Source: Thiomicrorhabdus sp965602805 (GTDB taxonomy: Bacteria; Pseudomonadota; Gammaproteobacteria; Thiomicrospirales; Thiomicrospiraceae). Taken from it: DNA of 33,090 nt. Below are positions 22,731 through 32,104 of this stretch, piece after piece. Both the position numbers and the translations under genes were made by a program. Below the pieces are notes generated by a model. It was not told where the DNA came from. It saw only the letters and a program-made list of their open reading frames with translations, and did not search any database. The stretch lies in assembly GCA_965602805.1 (NCBI GenBank), contig CBFCZK010000015.1, positions 1-33,090 on the forward strand. The letters run 5' to 3'. Numbering within the stretch: position 1 is the first letter of the stretch; the number at the start of each line of letters is the position of its first letter.

Positions 22731-22764
22731 AAAAAAGCCAGGTTACATCCGCAACCTGGCTTTT
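22731..22764 (-). terminator. Intrinsic terminator between narK and the kinase
   Basis: GCCAGGTT and AACCTGGC form a perfect 8-bp stem, extended by A-T pairs, with an 8-nt loop; on the minus strand the stem is followed by six T. It lies after the narK stop and 24 nt before the kinase start, so readthrough would set a lower kinase level. Confidence 0.75.
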
Positions 22765-22800
22765 CTGTTTTAGATTGTTAATCCTAGACTAACTCAATGA

Positions 22801-24276
22801 TTATTTAACATCAATCATTTGAACAGTACCGTCAGGCATAACTTCTGTCATTTTACCTTCTGGTTCTTCTAAGAAGAAGATGATTAAGGCTAGAACAAAG
22901 GCTGCAACCACACCGATAACTAAGAAGAATACATCGTAGTCTACTAAGCTGTTAACGGTTAGGAACATAACCGCACCGACGTTACCGTAAGCACCCGCCA
23001 TACCGGCAATCTGTCCAGTCATACGACGTTGAATCAGTGGAACCATCGCGAAGACTGCACCAGAACCTGCTTTAGAGAAGATACCAGCGATAATAGTGAT
23101 ACCTACAACCAGTTCAATAGACCATGATTTATCAACAGTACCCAGGAATAAGAAGCTAGTTGCAATCCCCGTAAAGACGATTAATAAAGTTCTGCGACGA
23201 CCAATTTTATCACTGATCCAACCGCCACCTGGACGAGCCACAAGGTTAATGAAAGGGTAGATACCTGCTAATAGAGCAGCAGTGATTTTAGGAAGTTCAA
23301 ACCAAGATACATAGAACATCGCTAGCATAGAAACTACCGCTAATTCAGTACCGAAAGTAACCAGGTAAGCCCAGTCTAAAATCGCAACTTGTTTAAATTT
23401 GTAGCGGTGTAGTTCTGGAACAGGCTCTGTGAAGATATGCTTGTTAACTTGCCAGATTTTCCAAACTTGTAAAGCGTAAGTACCGATTAAAGCGGCATAG
23501 ATAGCAAAGGTTGTTTCACCGGTAATTAAGCCCATTTTTTCTGGCGACAATTTCCAAGTTAAAACAGCTAAAGCAAGGTAAAGCGGAATGTTCATGATGA
23601 TGTAAAGCGCAAGGTCACCTTTTGAAGTTACTTCCATTGCGCCTGTTTTCTTTGGCTTAAAGTAAGTAGATCCTTTTGGTGTGTCTGATACGCTAAAGAA
23701 GTAAACAACACCATACGCCATAGCAGCCAAACTTGCGAAGGTAATCGCATAACGCCATCCGTCAACATCACCCATAGCAACCGCAATAAACGGTAGGGTC
23801 ATTGCTGCACCAGCAGAACCGAAGTTACCCCAGCCACCATAGATACCTTGTGCGATACCCGTTTGTTTAGCAGGGAACCACTCAGAAATCATGCGGATAC
23901 CAACAACAAAACCAGCACCAATGAAACCAGATAAGAATCTTAGTAACGCTAACTCTTCATAGGTTTGAGCCCATGCGAATGCAATACTAACGATACCACC
24001 TAGAACAAGAATGGAAGAGTACATGATTCTAGGGCCGTACTTATCAACCAATATACCGACGACGATTCGAGCAGGAATGGTCATGGCAACGTTAAGGATT
24101 AATAGAACTTTAGCTTGTTGGTTGGTAAGATCTAATGCCTCTTGGATGAAAGGCATCATTGGTCCAAGACCTAGCCAAACAACAAAAGACATAAAGAAGG
24201 CAAACCACGTTAAGTGCAGTATGCGGGAGTTCCCAGAAAAGGAAAGCAGGTTGAATTTACCGTCATTGGCAGACAT
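22801..24276 (-). CDS. narK: Nitrate/nitrite transporter, NarK/NasA-type MFS
   Basis: A 491-residue major facilitator with about 12 membrane segments. The two nitrate signatures are present: GIYGGWGNFGSAGAAMT in the N-terminal half and GMAGAYGNVGAVMFLTVN in the C-terminal half. The MFS loop motif VDKYGPR is also seen. Assimilatory role is inferred from the adjacent nas/nir genes. Divergent from the nasC-like gene and likely regulated from the same 366-bp region. Whether it carries nitrate with protons or exchanges nitrite cannot be told from sequence. Gene symbol by family; nasA would also be used in pseudomonads. Confidence 0.9.
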   Translation of the reverse strand: MSANDGKFNLLSFSGNSRILHLTWFAFFMSFVVWLGLGPMMPFIQEALDLTNQQAKVLLILNVAMTIPARIVVGILVDKYGPRIMYSSILVLGGIVSIAFAWAQTYEELALLRFLSGFIGAGFVVGIRMISEWFPAKQTGIAQGIYGGWGNFGSAGAAMTLPFIAVAMGDVDGWRYAITFASLAAMAYGVVYFFSVSDTPKGSTYFKPKKTGAMEVTSKGDLALYIIMNIPLYLALAVLTWKLSPEKMGLITGETTFAIYAALIGTYALQVWKIWQVNKHIFTEPVPELHRYKFKQVAILDWAYLVTFGTELAVVSMLAMFYVSWFELPKITAALLAGIYPFINLVARPGGGWISDKIGRRRTLLIVFTGIATSFLFLGTVDKSWSIELVVGITIIAGIFSKAGSGAVFAMVPLIQRRMTGQIAGMAGAYGNVGAVMFLTVNSLVDYDVFFLVIGVVAAFVLALIIFFLEEPEGKMTEVMPDGTVQMIDVK

Positions 24277-24411
24277 CGTAATACCTCAGTGTATTTAATA
24301 ATTAATCAACAGACCTATAGAACTATTTATGCCATGTGTTATAAGCATTTAAATATCAAACAGTTAAGGTTTTTATAGCATGTTTACGGAGTTTTTAAAG
24401 ATGTAGTGGTG

Positions 24412-24446
24412 GTTAAAATGGTGCTGTGTTGCGTTAATATTGGTGC
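24412..24446 (+). promoter_or_regulatory. Two NtrC-like half-sites, 22 bp apart
   Basis: GTTAAAATGGTGC at 24412-24424 and GTTAATATTGGTGC at 24433-24446 both end in GGTGC, the right half of NtrC sites, and repeat two helical turns apart. The left halves do not match GCAC. They lie about 90-120 bp upstream of the sigma-54-like promoter, the normal place for an enhancer. Confidence 0.4.
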
Positions 24447-24531
24447 GCATAAGTATTTGCTGAAATGTTTATAAGTGGTTTTTTAAGGCTAATAGACTGA
24501 TAATAAAAGGATAATCATTCATACATAAAAC

Positions 24532-24547
24532 TGGCATAGAAGTTGTT
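24532..24547 (+). promoter_or_regulatory. Sigma-54-like promoter of the nas/nir operon
   Basis: TGGCAT, 5 nt, TTGTT with the correct GG to G(C) spacing of 10 bp; the only departure is T for C at the -12 element. Transcription would start near 24558, about 85 nt before the ATG at 24643. A weaker match towards narK (TGGCAT AAATA GTTCT, minus strand, 24331-24314) exists but lacks the -12 core. Confidence 0.45.
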
Positions 24548-24642
24548 ATTAGTAAGCAAAACTTAACCACTTGGTATTCATCGCTTTAGAGCTTCTATTA
24601 AAAGAAAGTACTCTAAATTTGAATATCAGTCTGAGGAATGCA

Positions 24643-25881
24643 ATGAAACAAAAACTGATTCTTATCGGTTCAGGAATGGTTGGTGCTCGATTTATCGAAC
24701 GTCTATTACATGAAGCCCCTGATACATATGATATTCGTGTCTTTAATAAAGAGCCGAACGGTGGTTATAACCGCATAATGCTTTCTCCTGTCCTGTCTGG
24801 CGAAAAATCCCTTCCCGAAATAATGACCCACGATCATGACTGGTTTGAAGCCCGTGATGTACATTTGCACGCCAGTACAGAAATTGTCGTGGTTGACCAG
24901 CAAACTAAAACGGTTACCACGGATCTTGGTGCGGTTTACCCTTATGATAAGTTAGTCATTGCCACTGGTTCGAATGCGTTTATTATCCCTGTTCCAGGGC
25001 ATGAGTTACCGGGCGTGGTTGCATTTCGTGATATTCGTGACGTTAATTTTATGATTGATGCCACCAAAGAGAAACAACGAGCGGTCGTGATTGGTGGAGG
25101 CCTGCTGGGTCTGGAAGCTGCAAATGGTCTCATCAAACGAGGTATGGATGTGACCGTTGTGCATTTAGGCGATGTGTTGATGGACGTGCAGATGGACGCC
25201 GTGTCAGGTGGTTTATTAAAGGATAGCCTAGAAGCTAATGGTATGAAGTTTGCCATGTCAGCACAAACCTCTGAGATTCTTGGAACCGACCATGTTACGG
25301 GTGTTCGATTTGCAGATGGCAGTGAAATAGACACCGGTTTAGTGGTGATGGCAGTCGGTATTCGTCCCAACACTGGCGTTGGTAGAAAGTTAGGGCTAGA
25401 CGTTAATAGAGGTATTCTGGTTAATGATCAATTGCAAACCTCGGCTGAAGATATTTATGCACTAGGTGAATGTGTTGAACACAGAGGTATGCTGTATGGT
25501 TTAGTTGCGCCATTGTATGAACAGGCGCAAGTGTTAGCAGATACCTTCGCGGATAAAGAGGCGGCGTATCAAGGCAGTTTTATCTCAACAAAATTAAAAG
25601 TCACGGGTATCAGTCTATTTTCAGCGGGTGATTTTCATGATTCAGAAGAGTCTGAATCATTAGTTTATAAAGATTTAAGTCAAAACATCTATCGCAAGAT
25701 TGTTTTGAAAGACAATAAAATTCAGGGCGCGGTGATGTTTGGTGATGTCACTGGCTCTAATTGGATATTCGATAACTTGGTCGCGCAGAATGATATGTCT
25801 GCCTATCGAGATACATTGGTTTTTGGTGAAGGCTTCCAACCTTCTGCAAATAAGAATGAACAAAAGGAAAAGATCGCATGA
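24643..25881 (+). CDS. FAD/NAD-dependent electron-transfer subunit, NasC-like
   Basis: A 412-residue flavoprotein of the NADH:rubredoxin/nitrite reductase type. Seen: the FAD-binding LIGSGMVGARF at the start, the NAD-binding VVIGGGLLGLEAANGL near 145-160, and the FAD region with a DIYALGECVEHRG segment. It resembles the N-terminal half of NirB and the size of Klebsiella NasC, which passes electrons from NADH to NasA; no stand-alone NasC function is proven here. ATG 24643 has a GAGGA site; a longer frame from 24571 has none. It overlaps nirB by 4 bp (ATGA). The downstream nirB, nirD and nasA suggest one operon. Confidence 0.8.
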   Translation: MKQKLILIGSGMVGARFIERLLHEAPDTYDIRVFNKEPNGGYNRIMLSPVLSGEKSLPEIMTHDHDWFEARDVHLHASTEIVVVDQQTKTVTTDLGAVYPYDKLVIATGSNAFIIPVPGHELPGVVAFRDIRDVNFMIDATKEKQRAVVIGGGLLGLEAANGLIKRGMDVTVVHLGDVLMDVQMDAVSGGLLKDSLEANGMKFAMSAQTSEILGTDHVTGVRFADGSEIDTGLVVMAVGIRPNTGVGRKLGLDVNRGILVNDQLQTSAEDIYALGECVEHRGMLYGLVAPLYEQAQVLADTFADKEAAYQGSFISTKLKVTGISLFSAGDFHDSEESESLVYKDLSQNIYRKIVLKDNKIQGAVMFGDVTGSNWIFDNLVAQNDMSAYRDTLVFGEGFQPSANKNEQKEKIA

Positions 25882-28421
25882 GTAAGCAAAAAATAGTCGT
25901 AATCGGTAATGGGATGGTGGGCCATAACTTCATCGAGAAGCTCGTCGCTAGCGAAGGTTATGCAAACTTTGAAGTGCATACTTTTTGCGAAGAGCCTCGC
26001 CTTGCATACGATCGCGTATACCTTTCTTCTTACTTTTCAGGTAAAACGGCTGAAGATCTTTCTTTGGTAAAACCAGGTTTTTATGAGCAAAATGGCATCA
26101 CCGTTTACCTAAACGATAAAGCGGTCGATATTGACCGTGCTGCTAAAACAGTGACTTCTGAAGCCGGTACAACCATCGCTTATGACAAATTGATTATGGC
26201 GACCGGTTCTTATCCGTTTGTGCCGCCGATTAAAGGCAATGATCGTGAAGGTTGTTTGGTTTACCGTACCATTGAAGATTTAGAAGCCATGAAAGCGACC
26301 GCAGCCAAAGGTAAAGTCGGCGTAGTGGTGGGTGGTGGTTTGCTTGGATTAGAAGCTGCAAAAGCCTTAGTTGATTTAGGTCTAGAAACCCATGTTGTCG
26401 AATTTGCACCGCGTTTAATGCCTGTGCAGTTAGATGATGGTGGCGCAGCACTCCTGAAACGTAAAATTGAAAATTTAGGCGTCACCGTACATAACGGTAA
26501 AGCCACCACTGAGATTGTGGATGGTGAAAGCTGCATGAATAAAATGGTGTTTGCTGATGGTGAATCACTTGAAACCGATATGATTCTGTTTTCAGCCGGA
26601 ATTCGTGCGCGTGATGACTTAGGTGGAAAAGTCGGTTTAGAGCTTGGGCCTCGTGGCGGAATTGAGATTGATAATCAGTGTAAAACCAATGATCCTGATG
26701 TTTTTGCGATTGGTGAGTGCGCCCTGCATGACGGCATGATTTACGGTTTGGTTGCCCCTGGTTATGCCATGGCGCAAGCCGTTGTTAATCAGTTAAATGC
26801 GAATCCTGGTAGTTTTGAAGGTGCGGATATGAGCACCAAGTTAAAACTGATGGGTATTGATGTTGCCTCAATTGGTGATCCGCATGGTAACGACGAAAAC
26901 GCGTTGTCTTATGTTTATGAAAATGGTCCAGAAGAGATCTATAAAAAGATTGTCGTCACGCCTGACGGTAAGAAACTACTAGGTGCGGTACTGGTCGGCG
27001 ATGCAGAAGATTTTGGTAATCTGTTACAGATTATGTTGAATGATATGGATCTGCCAGAACATCCAGATATGCTGATTTTACCAAATCGTGGTGGTGATGG
27101 TGCAGACCTGTTTGGTCCAGACGCCTTACCGGATGCGGCGCAATTGTGTTCTTGTTATGACGTTTCAAAAGGCGATATTATTAGCGCGGTTGAAGGTGGT
27201 TGTTGCACAATGGGTGACATTAAAGCAACGACTGAAGCCGGAACGGGTTGTGGTGGTTGTATTCAATTAGTCACAAACGTTCTCAACAACGAATTGGAAA
27301 AACGCGGTGTTGAAGTCAATACCGATATCTGTGAACATTTTGGCCATACGCGTCAGGAGCTTTACCATATCTGTCAGGTTGAAGAGATTAAAGGCTTTGA
27401 CACATTAATCGCTTCTCACGGAACAGGCTGTGGTTGTGAAGTGTGTAAGCAAGCAGCAGGGAGTATCTTTGCCTCGCTTTGGAACTCATATGCGTTAGAG
27501 GCAGATAAAATTACGTTGCAAGATACCAATGATAACTATCTAGGTAATATGCAGAAAGACGGCACCTACTCGGTGATTCCTCGTGTACCAGGCGGCGAAA
27601 TTACCCCTGAAAAATTAATTGTATTGGGACAAGTCGCTCAGAAATACAAGCTTTACACTAAGGTCAATGGTGGTCAGCGTATCGTCCTATTTGGCGCACA
27701 AATGAATGACTTGCCAGATATCTGGAGAATTTTGGTCGATGCTGGTTTTGAATCAGGACAGGCCTATGCTAAAGCGTTACGTACCGTTAAATCGTGTGTG
27801 GGTTCAACGTGGTGTCGTTTTGGGTTAGATGATGCAGTGACCATGGCGATTGCCTTAGAAGATCGTTATAAAGGGGTGCGTTCACCTCACAAAATGAAGA
27901 TGGGTGTATCAGGCTGTACTCGTGAGTGTGCCGAAGCACAGGCCAAGGATATTGGTCTGATCTCAACAGAGAACGGCTGGAACCTGTTTGTGTGTGGTAA
28001 CGGTGGAATGAAACCGCGTCATGCCGATTTGTTTGCAACCGATCTAACGACGGAAGAGGTCTTTAAGTATGTAGACAGATTGTTAATGTTCTACATTAAA
28101 ACCGCCGATCGTATGCAGCGTACTGCTACTTGGATGGATAATATGGAAGGTGGTTTAGCGTATGTTCAGGACGTTGTTATCAATGACTCTCTAGGCATGG
28201 GCGATGAACTAGAAGCGCAAATGGAAGCGTTACATCAGACTTACAAGTGTGATTGGAAGACGGCCATTGAAGACCCTGAGTTCACCAAACGTTTCCGCTC
28301 ATTCGTCAATGTTGATACCCCTGCTGAGCAGTTATTCGTTCAAGAACGTGGCCAAATACGTCCTGCAACCGAAGCTGAGAAGCTGCAAGGTATTGCAGTA
28401 GAAATCAAACAAATTGCTTAA
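25878..28421 (+). CDS. nirB: Assimilatory nitrite reductase large subunit
   Basis: An 847-residue NADH-dependent siroheme enzyme reducing nitrite to ammonium. Domains: FAD/NADH module with VVIGNGMVGHNF and VVVGGGLLGLEAA (about 1-400), a BFD-like [2Fe-2S] domain with CSC at 424-426 and CGGC near 457, a second cysteine group (GCGCEVC, about 515-521), and the C-terminal siroheme/[4Fe-4S] domain with Cys640, Cys646, Cys680 and Cys684. Length is full and no key residue is missing. Translationally coupled to the NasC-like gene by an ATGA overlap. Cytoplasmic; partner is NirD. Confidence 0.95.
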   Translation: MSKQKIVVIGNGMVGHNFIEKLVASEGYANFEVHTFCEEPRLAYDRVYLSSYFSGKTAEDLSLVKPGFYEQNGITVYLNDKAVDIDRAAKTVTSEAGTTIAYDKLIMATGSYPFVPPIKGNDREGCLVYRTIEDLEAMKATAAKGKVGVVVGGGLLGLEAAKALVDLGLETHVVEFAPRLMPVQLDDGGAALLKRKIENLGVTVHNGKATTEIVDGESCMNKMVFADGESLETDMILFSAGIRARDDLGGKVGLELGPRGGIEIDNQCKTNDPDVFAIGECALHDGMIYGLVAPGYAMAQAVVNQLNANPGSFEGADMSTKLKLMGIDVASIGDPHGNDENALSYVYENGPEEIYKKIVVTPDGKKLLGAVLVGDAEDFGNLLQIMLNDMDLPEHPDMLILPNRGGDGADLFGPDALPDAAQLCSCYDVSKGDIISAVEGGCCTMGDIKATTEAGTGCGGCIQLVTNVLNNELEKRGVEVNTDICEHFGHTRQELYHICQVEEIKGFDTLIASHGTGCGCEVCKQAAGSIFASLWNSYALEADKITLQDTNDNYLGNMQKDGTYSVIPRVPGGEITPEKLIVLGQVAQKYKLYTKVNGGQRIVLFGAQMNDLPDIWRILVDAGFESGQAYAKALRTVKSCVGSTWCRFGLDDAVTMAIALEDRYKGVRSPHKMKMGVSGCTRECAEAQAKDIGLISTENGWNLFVCGNGGMKPRHADLFATDLTTEEVFKYVDRLLMFYIKTADRMQRTATWMDNMEGGLAYVQDVVINDSLGMGDELEAQMEALHQTYKCDWKTAIEDPEFTKRFRSFVNVDTPAEQLFVQERGQIRPATEAEKLQGIAVEIKQIA

Positions 28422-28432
28422 ACAGCTTAGTT

Positions 28433-28564
28433 AACCACGAAGACACGAAGGCACGAAGAAAGATTTAAAGTTAAAGATATGCTTTGCTAAAAGGCACTTA
28501 ATTTTTCATCAATATTTGTTTGTTTAAACTGATCAAACCTTCGTGTCTTCGTGCCTTCGTGGTT
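28433..28564. mobile_element. MITE-like hairpin element with heptamer-rich arms
   Basis: Two 26-bp arms (28433-28458 and 28539-28564) are inverted repeats matching at 24 of 26 positions, with an 80-nt AT-rich loop between. Each arm is three repeats of the unit CACGAAG. Arms of this kind recur as dispersed repeats in other bacterial genomes. It lies in the 169-bp gap between nirB and nirD and would form a long stem in the transcript. Confidence 0.6.
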
Positions 28565-28590
28565 CAAAAAGTTTTAAAAGGAAATTCAAA

Positions 28591-28911
28591 ATGAGTGATT
28601 TTGTACAAGTTTGTTCAGTAGATGATTTAGTTAAAAGCTCAGGGGTTGCGGCATTAGTTAACGATACCCAAGTGGCTTTGTTCTATATTAATGATGAAGT
28701 TTATGCGTTAAATAATTACGACCCGATTGGTCAAGCCAATGTCATGTCACGTGGCATGATTGGCGATTTAAAAGGTGAGTTAATGGTTGCCGCACCTTTG
28801 CAAAAACAACACTACAGTCTTAAAACCGGTGTGTGTATGGATGTAGAAGGCGTTTCTATCCCAAGTTATGAAGCTAAGATTGAAAATAATCAAGTATTCG
28901 TAAAGCTGTAA
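28591..28911 (+). CDS. nirD: Nitrite reductase small subunit
   Basis: A 106-residue Rieske-like NirD. Seen: VCSVDDLVKSSGVAAL at the start, ALFYINDEVYALNNYDPIGQANVMSRG and the end ALKTGVC-like region with CMDVEGVSI. As in other NirD proteins the Rieske Cys/His ligands are missing, so it holds no [2Fe-2S] cluster. It supports NirB in nitrite reduction. Start at 28591 with AAAAGGA 8 nt upstream; a longer frame from 28543 runs back into the repeat arm and is rejected. Confidence 0.93.
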   Translation: MSDFVQVCSVDDLVKSSGVAALVNDTQVALFYINDEVYALNNYDPIGQANVMSRGMIGDLKGELMVAAPLQKQHYSLKTGVCMDVEGVSIPSYEAKIENNQVFVKL

Positions 28912-29031
28912 CCCGCTTAATAATCAAATTAGATCTTAGTTGAGTAACCTTAGTGCTATTGCTGTTAAGGTTGCTATTCCTCGGTTGTTCCTTTGTTGTA
29001 ACACTCTAAACTGTTTTAAAGAAGCCAAATT

Positions 29032-31740
29032 ATGCCACTGTCAGATAATCAAACCATTCAAACTACCTGTCCATATTGTGGCGTGGGTTGCGGAATGGAT
29101 ATATCCCCAAAACCTGCTAAAAAAAGCAGTACAGGTATTGAGAGTTTTGAAGTAAAGGTGGTTGGCTCTGAAAGTCATCCTGCAAACTTCGGTAAATTAT
29201 GTGTGAAGGGCTCTTCAGCAGGAGAAACGGTTGATTTTGATGGTCGTATGCTTGAACCACAAGTAAACGGTGAAGTGGTCAGCTGGGATTCGGCGTTGAG
29301 CGCGGTGGCCGATAAATTTAAATCGGTGATTGCGGAACATGGTTCACAAGCCGTCGCATTTTATGTCTCAGGTCAGTTTTTAACTGAAGATTACTATGTC
29401 GCCAATAAGCTGATTAAAGGCTTTATGGGCACTGCCAATATCGACACTAATTCGCGTTTGTGTATGGCCTCTGCGGTGGTTGGTTACAAACGGGCTTTTG
29501 GTTCGGATACGGTACCTTGCTCTTATGAAGATTTAGACTCAGCCGATTTAATTGTTTTAGTCGGTTCGAATGCCGCATGGGCACATCCGATTGTCTATCA
29601 GCGAATTGCCGCTGAGAAACGCCGCCGCCCTGAGATGAAAATCGTCGTGGTTGATCCGCGTAAAACCGCTACTTGCGACATTGCAGATTTACATTTGGCT
29701 TTAAAACCAGGTACTGATGCCGTGTTATTCAATGGCTTGCTGTCACAGTTTGCACAAGCGGGCGTATTGGATGGCGCTTTTATCAAGTTTCATACTGAAG
29801 GTTTTGAAGCCGCGCTGGCTAAGGCCGAAGAAGCCCAAGATTGTCTACATGCCGTCGCAGAGCAGTGTGAGTTGGATGAAGATGATCTGGTGAAGTTTTT
29901 TGATTGGTGTATTTCAACTCCTAAAATGGTCACTATGTATTCGCAAGGAGTGAATCAATCCTCGTCGGGTGTCGATAAATCCAATGCGATTATCAACTGC
30001 CATCTCGCCACAGGTCGAGTTGGTAAAGAGGGTACAGGGCCTTTCTCCATTACTGGTCAGCCGAATGCAATGGGTGGTCGAGAGGTCGGTGGTTTAGCCA
30101 ATCAGTTGGCGGCGCACATGGACTTTAATAAACCTGAAAATATCGATAGGGTTTCGCGTTTTTGGCAAGCTGAAAACATGGCTTTAGAGAACGGTCTTAA
30201 AGCCATTGAGATGTTCAATGCGGTCGCCGACGGCACGATTAAAGCCATTTGGATTATGAATACCAATCCAGTCGTCTCTATGCCGGATGCCGATGCAGTC
30301 AAAAAAGCCCTACAAGCGTGTGAAATGGTCGTGGTTTCGGATTGTGTGCAAGCCACCGATACTACTTTAGTGGCAGATGTTTTATTGCCTGCGCTGACCT
30401 GGGGAGAGACCGATGGTTCGGTAACGAATTCGGATAGAACGGTATCTCGCCAACGCAAATTTATGAATGGCCCTGAAAATGCCAAAGCCGATTGGTGGAT
30501 TTTGTCGCAAGTCGCGCAAAAGATGGGCTTTACCAAAGCGTTTGATTATCAAACTGCGGCAGACATTTTTAGAGAACATGCCGCATTATCAGGCTTTGAA
30601 AATAACGGTTCACGTGATTTTGATATCTCCCTTTTAGATGGCATTACTGAAGGTGAGTATTCAGCGATGCAGCCATTCCAATGGCCGCTGAACAGTCAAA
30701 ACCCGCATGGCACCAAACGTATGTTTACCGATGGCAAATTCTTCACCGCCAGTGGCAAAGCGCAGTTTATCGCCATTACGCCACGTGCTCCGGTACATCC
30801 AACGACTCAGGAATTTCCGTTAATCTTGAATACTGGGCGAGTACGTGACCAATGGCATACCATGACGCGTACTGCCAAGACCGCAAAGTTGATGGCGCAT
30901 AAAGACGAGGCCTATGTCAGTATTCATCCAAAAGATGCCCGACATTATCAGCTGGTACACGGTGAATTAGCGAAATTAACCAGTCCGCTGGGTCAAGACA
31001 AAATTGTGATTGCGCGGGTCGATATCACCGATGCAACCCCGCCAGGCAGTGTGTTTATGCCGATCCATTGGACAGCACAGTATTCCAGCCACGGCCGGGT
31101 GGATGTCTTGGTGCAACCCGTCGGCGATCCGCTCTCTGGTCAGCCGGAATCTAAGCACAGTCCGGTCGCTATTTCGGCTTACCAGGCTAAGTGGCATGGT
31201 TTTATCTTAAGTCGTGAACCGATTGAAACTGAAGGTTTAGAGTATTGGGTAAAAATCAAAGGCAAACAGTTCTATCGTTATGAGATTGCGGGAGAACAGG
31301 CTATTGAAGGTCACCAGGCCTGGTCAGAAAGTATTCTAGGTTCAAAGGGCGAGTTAATCGATTATGCCGATGTAATAGGGCAACGCTATCGTGCCGCACA
31401 CATAACAGACGGACAATTACAGTCCGTTTTGTTTATCGCCCCGACCACTGAACTACCACCTAGAAGCTGGTTAGGCAGTCTCTTCGCTAAAAATGAACTT
31501 GATGCCAAAACCCGTCTAAGCCTATTAGCGGGTCAACAATCGGGTGCAAAAGACGAAGGTAAAACCATCTGCTCTTGTTTCGGCATCGGCATCAATACCA
31601 TTATCGAAGCGATTCATAAAGACAAACTGACTTCGGTAGAAGCCATCGGTCACGCCCTTAAAGCGGGAACCAATTGTGGTTCTTGTCTGCCAGAGTTGAC
31701 TGAAATATTGTCGGCAGAGTTGTCGACGGAACTTAAGTAA
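29032..31740 (+). CDS. nasA: Assimilatory nitrate reductase catalytic subunit
   Basis: A 902-residue molybdopterin enzyme reducing nitrate to nitrite in the cytoplasm. Seen: the N-terminal [4Fe-4S] site CPYCGVGC with Cys13, Cys16, Cys20 and Cys57, Mo-bis-MGD domain motifs (SRLCMASAV, GSNAAWAHPIVYQR, TNPVVSMPDAD), the MPT-binding C-terminal part (LILNTGRVRDQWHTMTR) and a C-terminal BFD-like [2Fe-2S] domain with Cys847, Cys849, Cys882, Cys885. The extra domain is shared with Klebsiella NasA. The ribosome site is weak (GAAG), so coupling to upstream translation may matter. Confidence 0.95.
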   Translation: MPLSDNQTIQTTCPYCGVGCGMDISPKPAKKSSTGIESFEVKVVGSESHPANFGKLCVKGSSAGETVDFDGRMLEPQVNGEVVSWDSALSAVADKFKSVIAEHGSQAVAFYVSGQFLTEDYYVANKLIKGFMGTANIDTNSRLCMASAVVGYKRAFGSDTVPCSYEDLDSADLIVLVGSNAAWAHPIVYQRIAAEKRRRPEMKIVVVDPRKTATCDIADLHLALKPGTDAVLFNGLLSQFAQAGVLDGAFIKFHTEGFEAALAKAEEAQDCLHAVAEQCELDEDDLVKFFDWCISTPKMVTMYSQGVNQSSSGVDKSNAIINCHLATGRVGKEGTGPFSITGQPNAMGGREVGGLANQLAAHMDFNKPENIDRVSRFWQAENMALENGLKAIEMFNAVADGTIKAIWIMNTNPVVSMPDADAVKKALQACEMVVVSDCVQATDTTLVADVLLPALTWGETDGSVTNSDRTVSRQRKFMNGPENAKADWWILSQVAQKMGFTKAFDYQTAADIFREHAALSGFENNGSRDFDISLLDGITEGEYSAMQPFQWPLNSQNPHGTKRMFTDGKFFTASGKAQFIAITPRAPVHPTTQEFPLILNTGRVRDQWHTMTRTAKTAKLMAHKDEAYVSIHPKDARHYQLVHGELAKLTSPLGQDKIVIARVDITDATPPGSVFMPIHWTAQYSSHGRVDVLVQPVGDPLSGQPESKHSPVAISAYQAKWHGFILSREPIETEGLEYWVKIKGKQFYRYEIAGEQAIEGHQAWSESILGSKGELIDYADVIGQRYRAAHITDGQLQSVLFIAPTTELPPRSWLGSLFAKNELDAKTRLSLLAGQQSGAKDEGKTICSCFGIGINTIIEAIHKDKLTSVEAIGHALKAGTNCGSCLPELTEILSAELSTELK

Positions 31741-31753
31741 TTCACGAGGTATT

Positions 31754-32038
31754 ATGAAAACGACTCTTTTAAAGATTTTTGCACCGATTCTGAATTTGTT
31801 TGAAGCGCCAGACGATGACTCTGAATACAGCTACAGTCCTTCGCATCGTAAAATATTAGTGGTAATGGGACTTCTGTTTTTAGTGGTTACCTGCGCAGGA
31901 ATTTTCTTCGCACTGCAGCTTAATGCCATGGCCGCCTTGTTTCCAGTCGTTCTGTTTGGATCGATTGGTCTGCTGTGTTTAATCGTTGCAGGTTTGGGCA
32001 GTGATAGAGCGGTTTCTAAACTATGGCGAAATCGCTAA
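31754..32038 (+). CDS. Small two-span membrane protein, last gene of the nas operon
   Basis: A 94-residue protein with two clear transmembrane segments (about 34-53 and 60-80) and an acidic N-terminal loop rich in D, E, S and Y. It starts 13 bp after nasA with an ACGAGGT site and ends before a strong terminator, so it is in the operon. I do not recognise it; its constant position could mean a role with the nitrate reductase. Confidence 0.6.
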   Translation: MKTTLLKIFAPILNLFEAPDDDSEYSYSPSHRKILVVMGLLFLVVTCAGIFFALQLNAMAALFPVVLFGSIGLLCLIVAGLGSDRAVSKLWRNR

Positions 32039-32075
32039 AATCAGATTTTTTGTTGTTACGTTCATTTGAAATAGT

Positions 32076-32104
32076 AAACCCACCAGGCCTGGTGGGTTTT
32101 TTTG
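32076..32104 (+). terminator. Strong intrinsic terminator of the nas operon
   Basis: AAACCCACCAGG and CCTGGTGGGTTT form a 12-bp perfect palindrome followed by a T-run. The symmetric sequence may work in both directions. Confidence 0.85.

Noticed and set aside
28543..28590. N-terminal extension of NirD
   Set aside because: It reads into the inverted-repeat arm and lacks a ribosome site; ATG 28591 has AAAAGGA.
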